Origin: VXRJ01 sp964636705
GTDB lineage: Bacteria > Acidobacteriota > Vicinamibacteria > Vicinamibacterales > UBA8438
Reading direction: 5' to 3'
Assembly (NCBI GenBank): GCA_964636705.1
Contig: CAZWUJ010000018.1
Coordinates: 1-64,000, forward strand
DNA length: 64,000 nt
The notes under the pieces are model-generated. The model ran no database searches. It was not told where the DNA came from and worked only from the letters and a program-made list of their open reading frames with translations. The position numbers and the translations under genes were made by a program. Shown one piece after another: positions 61,622 through 64,000 of this stretch (positions are counted from its first letter, which is position 1; each line of letters begins with the position of its first letter).

Positions 61622-63373
61622 ATGACGTCTTGTTCGCGCGCGACCGCAACCGCGCTCGTCCTGGCGCTGGCCATCGGTTGTGCGGACGAGCCGGCCCCGC
61701 CCGAGGCCCCGGCTGACGCCGTGGCGCCGGATCCTCACGGTGGCGCCGAGTGGTTCACGGATGGGGCGGCTGCGTCCGGCCTCGACTTCGTCCACTTCAA
61801 CGGGATGTCGGGCCGCTTCTACCAGCCGGAGATCATGGGGCCCGGCGCCGCCCTGTTCGACTACGACAACGACGGCGACCTCGACGTCTATCTTGTTCAG
61901 GGAGACATCCTCGGGGCCGACCCGCCGCTCGCCCCGCGGCCGGAGGCGGCCCCGCGGGATCGGCTGTACCGCAACGACCTGATAGTGGATTCGGAGGGGC
62001 ATCCATCGCTCTCGTTCACCGACGTCACGGACGGGAGCGGGATTGTCGCGCAGGGTTACGGAATGGGTGTGGCGACGGGGGACATCGACAACGACGGCTG
62101 GGTCGACCTGTACCTGACCCGATTCGGCGCCAACCAGATGTTTCGCAACCGGGGAGACGGCACGTTCGTCGAGGTCTCGGCCGCCAGCGGCACGGACGAT
62201 CCGTCCTGGAGCGTCTCGTCGGCGTTCGTGGACGCGGACCACGACGGCTGGCTCGACCTGTTCGTCGGCAACTACCTCTACTACAGCCTCGACATGCACG
62301 TGCCGTGCTTTCATCCGACGGGCCCGGAGAACTACTGCGTGCCCGACATGTACCGGGCGCAGCCGAGCCGGTTCTACCGGAACCGTGGAGACGGCTCGTT
62401 CACAGACGTCACGGCCGCGGCCGGAATGGCGCGCGAATTCGGCCGGGCGCTGGGCGTCGCCACTGCCGACGTCAACCGCGACGGGCGGGTAGACATCTTC
62501 GTAGCCAACGATCAGCAGGAAAACCAGCTCTGGGTCAACCAGGGAGACGGCACGTTCCGCAATCTGGCGGCGCTGTGGGGCGTGGCCCTCGGGGAGGCGG
62601 GAGAGGCCAAGGCGGACATGGGGGTCGACTTCGGCGACTTCGACAACGACGGCGATGAAGACCTGTTCGTCACCGAGTTGACCGGCCAGGGCAGCACGCT
62701 CTACGTCAACGACGGGTCCGGGCTGTTCACCGAGCGAAGCGCCGACGCCGGCATCCGCTACGCCAGTCTGCCCTACACCGGGTTCGGGACCGCGTGGATC
62801 GATTTCGACAACGACGGCTGGCTCGACCTCCTCGCGGTCAACGGCCTGGTGGTCGAGAGCCTCGATCGCGCCTCGTCCGGCGACGCTTTTCCCCTCGATC
62901 AGCGGAACCAGCTCCTGCGCAACCGCGGGGACGGCCGCTTCGAAGACGCCACGGGCCGCGCCGGATCGGTCTTCCAGTTGTCCGAGGTGAGCCGCGGCGC
63001 GGCGTTCGGCGACGTCGACAATGACGGCGACACCGATGTCGTCGTGGCGAACGCCGCGGGACCGGTCCGGTTGCTGATCAACGGCGTCGGGAACCGGCGG
63101 CACTGGGTCGGCCTGCGTCTCGTCGGCACGGACGGCCGGGACATGGTGGGGGCCCGGGTCGCCGTGCTCCGATCCGATGGCACGACGCTCTGGCGGCGGG
63201 CCCGCGCCGACGGCAGTTATGCGTCGGCCAACGATCCACGTGTGCTCGTCGGGCTGGATTCCTTCGCCGATCCCGTCGACGTGCGCGTTTTCTGGCCCAG
63301 CGGGCGGGAAGAAGCGTGGCGCGGCATCCCGGTGGATCGCTACACGACCCTGGTGGAGGGAAGCGCGCAGTGA
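61622..63373 (+). CDS. CRTAC1-family lipoprotein 2
   Basis: A 583-residue paralogue of CRTAC1-1 sharing WFVD/WFTD..FVHFNGMSG at the N-terminus and the RRARADGSYASANDPRVLVG ASPIC/UnbV ending. The leader ends LALAIGCADE, a lipobox, so unlike the first copy it is probably lipid-anchored. FG-GAP calcium loops include DYDNDGDLDVYL and DFDNDGWLDLLA. ATG 61622 is preferred; GTG 61610 overlaps the previous stop. Clearly a diverged duplication. Confidence 0.85.
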   Translation: MTSCSRATATALVLALAIGCADEPAPPEAPADAVAPDPHGGAEWFTDGAAASGLDFVHFNGMSGRFYQPEIMGPGAALFDYDNDGDLDVYLVQGDILGADPPLAPRPEAAPRDRLYRNDLIVDSEGHPSLSFTDVTDGSGIVAQGYGMGVATGDIDNDGWVDLYLTRFGANQMFRNRGDGTFVEVSAASGTDDPSWSVSSAFVDADHDGWLDLFVGNYLYYSLDMHVPCFHPTGPENYCVPDMYRAQPSRFYRNRGDGSFTDVTAAAGMAREFGRALGVATADVNRDGRVDIFVANDQQENQLWVNQGDGTFRNLAALWGVALGEAGEAKADMGVDFGDFDNDGDEDLFVTELTGQGSTLYVNDGSGLFTERSADAGIRYASLPYTGFGTAWIDFDNDGWLDLLAVNGLVVESLDRASSGDAFPLDQRNQLLRNRGDGRFEDATGRAGSVFQLSEVSRGAAFGDVDNDGDTDVVVANAAGPVRLLINGVGNRRHWVGLRLVGTDGRDMVGARVAVLRSDGTTLWRRARADGSYASANDPRVLVGLDSFADPVDVRVFWPSGREEAWRGIPVDRYTTLVEGSAQ

Positions 63374-64000
63374 AGATGTCGTTCGTGCCGCCCGTTCCGC
63401 GGTCGGTCGGCGTTCTTTCTCTTGGCCTCCTCGTGGCCGGTTGCGCCGGTTCGGACGCGCCGGAGCGGACGGACGGGTCGGTCGCGCCAGTCCCCGCGGC
63501 GGCCGATCGGTCCTCGTTGGCGCCGGTCGCGCTGCCCGATCTTTCGCGACTCGAGGCGACGCCGGCGGCGGAGGCGCGCGCGCGCTACGAGGCCGTTCAG
63601 GACGCGCTGGAGCGCCAGGCCCCGGATTCGGAAGTCGCCGATGCCTATGGCGCCCTCGGACTGTTCCTCATGGCGGCCGAGTATTTCGACGCGGCGGCCG
63701 ACAGCTTCCGGCATGCGGAGGCGCTCGCGCCGCGCGACGCGCGCTGGCCGTACTACTTCGGGCACCTGCACCGCATGACGGAGAATCGCGACGCGGCCAC
63801 CGCAGCCTTCGAACGGGCGCTCGCCCTGCGCCCGGCCGACGTCCCGACGCTGGTCTGGCTCGGGCGGGCTCGCCTCGACCGGGGCGAGGCGGATCTCGCG
63901 GAGCGGCAGTTCCGCCAGGCCGCCGCCTACGACCCGCGTTCCGCCGCGGCGCTTGCCGGCGCGGGGCGGGCCGCCCTCGCGCGGCGCAACTTCCTGGATG
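63370..64000 (+). CDS. tetratricopeptide-repeat lipoprotein 3, 3' truncated by window edge
   Basis: GTG 63370 overlaps the stop of CRTAC1-2 and follows a GAGGGA site; ATG 63376 is an alternative. The leader ends LLVAGCAGSD, a lipobox, followed by a Pro/Ala linker and TPR-like helices (ADAYGALGLFLMAAEYFDAA, VPTLVWLGRARLDRGEADLA). The N-terminal region resembles TPR protein 2 (P-D-L-S and F-M-A-A patterns). The gene continues beyond the window. Confidence 0.8.
   Translation, partial: MKMSFVPPVPRSVGVLSLGLLVAGCAGSDAPERTDGSVAPVPAAADRSSLAPVALPDLSRLEATPAAEARARYEAVQDALERQAPDSEVADAYGALGLFLMAAEYFDAAADSFRHAEALAPRDARWPYYFGHLHRMTENRDAATAAFERALALRPADVPTLVWLGRARLDRGEADLAERQFRQAAAYDPRSAAALAGAGRAALARRNFLD

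Overview
The window reads as chromosomal DNA of a GC-rich, Gram-negative bacterium. The most telling genes are at the right end: a TonB-dependent receptor with an N-terminal carboxypeptidase-regulatory-like domain, followed by alternating CRTAC1 (FG-GAP/ASPIC-UnbV) and tetratricopeptide-repeat (TPR) proteins. That combination is typical of Acidobacteriota, particularly Vicinamibacteria. This placement is inference from gene content, not from a marker gene.

Region 1 (1-4.3 kb) holds the 3' end of a CARDB/bacterial-Ig repeat surface protein, an unrecognised 473-aa gene, and a decayed tandem copy of that gene. Region 2 (4.3-14.1 kb) is a degraded mobile/defence island. On the minus strand lie a broken vsr gene, an HNH endonuclease and a cytosine-5 DNA methyltransferase, a restriction-modification set split by IS21-family debris. 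On the plus strand a ParB/Srx-like gene overlaps a probable PD-(D/E)XK nuclease gene. The island ends with an integrase fragment, IS3 and IS481 fragments, an IS21-type terminal repeat set, and the 5' half of a tRNA-Lys gene that may mark an attachment site.

Region 3 (14.1-32.3 kb) is mostly housekeeping and transport. It carries a secreted esterase, a long-form isocitrate lyase, an MFS/spermidine-synthase-like membrane protein divergent from fur-katG, an AbiEi/AbiEii-like toxin-antitoxin pair, YceI, a Tat-exported FMN dehydrogenase and a LOG-type phosphoribohydrolase. A tight operon follows: nucleobase permease, DUF3311-like protein, sodium:solute symporter and a D-amino-acid-oxidase-like protein whose halves are circularly permuted.

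Region 4 (32.3-49.6 kb) is an aromatic-acid catabolic cluster under a GntR/FCD regulator. It has intradiol, VOC-type and class III (LigB) dioxygenases, a flavin hydroxylase, a LigJ/ACMSD-type amidohydrolase and a FAH-family protein. Three RraA-type aldolase-like proteins, a Pht5-like decarboxylase, a TctAB-TctC uptake system and an MFS exporter complete it. The enzyme set fits meta-cleavage of a protocatechuate/gallate-type substrate to pyruvate and oxaloacetate; the exact substrate is not determined.

Region 5 (49.6-64 kb) has a secreted PQQ-like beta-propeller and metallo-beta-lactamase pair on the minus strand. Divergent from them are an FG-GAP lipoprotein, a TPR lipoprotein, the TonB receptor, and the CRTAC1-TPR-CRTAC1-TPR array running off the right edge.
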